64,000 nucleotides of DNA from Amycolatopsis circi (GTDB lineage: Bacteria > Actinomycetota > Actinomycetes > Mycobacteriales > Pseudonocardiaceae), in contig NZ_PQIA01000010.1 of NCBI RefSeq assembly GCF_003385235.1, forward strand, positions 62,001-126,000, read 5' to 3'. Every line of letters begins with the position of its first letter. Position 1 is the first letter of the stretch. Positions 63,024 through 64,000 of this stretch are shown here, one piece after another. Under the pieces are notes generated by a model. That model searched no databases. It was not told where the DNA came from and saw nothing but the letters and a program-made list of their open reading frames with translations. The position numbers and the translations under genes were made by a program.

Positions 63024-64000
63024 CGGGCCGCCACGGGCGTCTCGGGCAGTTCGACCGGGAGCCGCTCGGCGACCTTGCGGTCCACGACGGCCTTCACGAA
63101 CGCGCTGAACAGCGGGTGCGGCCGGGTCGGGCGGCTCTTCAGCTCGGGGTGCGCCTGGGTGCCCACGAAGAACGGGTGCACGTCCGCGGGCAGTTCGACG
63201 AACTCGACCAGGCGGTCGTCCGGCGAGGTGCCGGAGAAGACCAGGCCGGCGTCGCCGATCTGCTTGCGGTAGGCGTTGTTCACTTCGTAGCGGTGCCGGT
63301 GGCGCTCGGACACCTCGGTGCTGCCGTACGCCTTGGCGACCTGCGAACCGGCCTTGAGCTTCGCCGGGTACGCGCCGAGCCGCATCGTGCCGCCCATGTC
63401 GCGCTCGCCCGCGACGACGTCGCGCTGGTCGGCCATGGTGGAGATCACCGCGTGCTTGGTGCCCTCTTCGAACTCGGCCGAGTTCGCGTCCTCAAGGCCC
63501 GCCAGGTTCCGGGCGCTTTCGATGACCATGCACTGCAAGCCGAGGCAGAGCCCGAGCAGCGGCACGCCGTGCGTGCGTGCGTAGTGGATCGCGCCGACCT
63601 TGCCCTCGATGCCGCGGATGCCGAACCCGCCCGGGATCAGCACACCGTCCACATCGGACAGCACCGAAGCCGCGCCGGACTCGGTCTGCGCGTCGTCCGA
63701 GGCGACCCAGACGATCTCGACCTTGGCCCGGTGCGCGAACCCGCCCGCGCGCAGCGCCTCGGTGACCGAGAGGTACGCGTCCGGCAGGTCGATGTACTTG
63801 CCCACCACCGCGACCCGGACGATCTCGCTCGGGTTGTGCACGCGGTCGAGCAGGTCGCCCCACACCGTCCAGTCGACGTCGCGGAACGGCAGGCCCAGCC
63901 GGCGCACCACGTAGGCGTCGAGCGCCTCGCGGTGCAGCACCTTCGGGATGTCGTAGATCGAGCGCGCGTCCGGGCAGGCGATGACCGCCTCCGTGTCGAC
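63020..64000 (-). CDS. pyrG: CTP synthase, C-terminal part (5' end beyond the window)
   Basis: The frame is open to the right edge; only the last 326 codons are present. It converts UTP to CTP with ammonia from glutamine. The visible part has the end of the synthase domain ([40 protein letters not shown]) and the glutamine amidotransferase domain: nucleophile in [13 protein letters not shown], and the His/Glu pair in [29 protein letters not shown] is also a typical CTP synthase segment. The internal GTG at 63940 is not the start. Confidence 0.95.
   Translation of the reverse strand, partial: VDTEAVIACPDARSIYDIPKVLHREALDAYVVRRLGLPFRDVDWTVWGDLLDRVHNPSEIVRVAVVGKYIDLPDAYLSVTEALRAGGFAHRAKVEIVWVASDDAQTESGAASVLSDVDGVLIPGGFGIRGIEGKVGAIHYARTHGVPLLGLCLGLQCMVIESARNLAGLEDANSAEFEEGTKHAVISTMADQRDVVAGERDMGGTMRLGAYPAKLKAGSQVAKAYGSTEVSERHRHRYEVNNAYRKQIGDAGLVFSGTSPDDRLVEFVELPADVHPFFVGTQAHPELKSRPTRPHPLFSAFVKAVVDRKVAERLPVELPETPVAAR

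Overview
The window is GC-rich DNA from an actinobacterium. Genus-level features point to the Pseudonocardiaceae, most likely Amycolatopsis or a close relative; that is inference, no search was run. The evidence is the codon use (G/C at nearly every third position), frequent GTG and TTG starts, 1-4 bp start/stop overlaps (ATGA, GTGA), several Tat-exported enzymes, and a family of about 55-bp palindromes with a GGGACTC/GAGTCCC core. The right end (about 50.0-64.0 kb) is conserved housekeeping DNA; the rest is mixed accessory and metabolic DNA.

Layout. 0-8.5 kb: the start of a GntR regulator, a small secreted protein, a hairpin- and repeat-rich gap of 1.3 kb (739-2076), a secreted trypsin-like protease, a methyltransferase, a membrane-anchored lysozyme-like protein, a Tat-exported PHP-type metallohydrolase, an alpha/beta hydrolase, a possible 53-aa membrane protein and a 2'-5' RNA ligase-like protein. 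8.4-10.6 kb: a tight three-gene unit (XRE repressor, ImmA/IrrE-type metallopeptidase, 7-TM membrane protein) with a palindromic candidate operator upstream. 10.7-15.7 kb: envelope sugar genes (epimerase, GT-C/GT2 fusion, GtrA flippase-like protein, UDP-sulfoquinovose-synthase-like enzyme). 15.8-23.1 kb: a five-gene translationally coupled operon, SWIM zinc finger / DUF5691-type / MoxR AAA+ / DUF5682-type / VWA. This is the best candidate for a poorly described multi-protein system, and it carries an 89-bp tandem duplication at its first gene junction. 23.5-25.0 kb: a flavin monooxygenase.

25.1-34.6 kb is a uronate/aldarate catabolic region: a Tat-exported PL8 polysaccharide lyase, uronate dehydrogenase, glucarate dehydratase, 5-keto-4-deoxyglucarate dehydratase and 2-oxoglutarate-semialdehyde dehydrogenase, with an IclR regulator at the divergent promoter. 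Together they would carry polymer-derived uronic acids to 2-oxoglutarate. Between an unknown TIM-barrel-like gene and the dehydrogenase lies a striking three-fold tandem duplication of the gene junction, which makes three start-codon-bearing mini-ORFs. 34.6-39.2 kb is a hydroxyquinol/resorcinol-type aromatic operon (AraC regulator, natural maleylacetate reductase-hydroxyquinol dioxygenase fusion, TfdB-like hydroxylase). 39.2-43.8 kb holds two tandem Tat-exported GH95-like glycosidase paralogues. 43.8-44.4 kb is a palindrome-rich gap.

44.4-49.8 kb encodes an M1 metallopeptidase and a Pls/PosA-type membrane-bound single-module nonribosomal peptide synthetase. From 50 kb the order is der, plsC, cmk, then an inserted 4.3-kb block (DUF4267 protein, two-subunit K+/H+ antiporter, secreted X-Pro dipeptidyl-peptidase-like protein), then rluB, scpB, scpA, a small conserved gene, parA, xerD, a NUDIX ADP-ribose pyrophosphatase and the 3' part of pyrG, which runs off the window. 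This is the chromosome-segregation/CTP-synthase region typical of actinobacterial chromosomes, with rluB and cmk separated by the inserted block.
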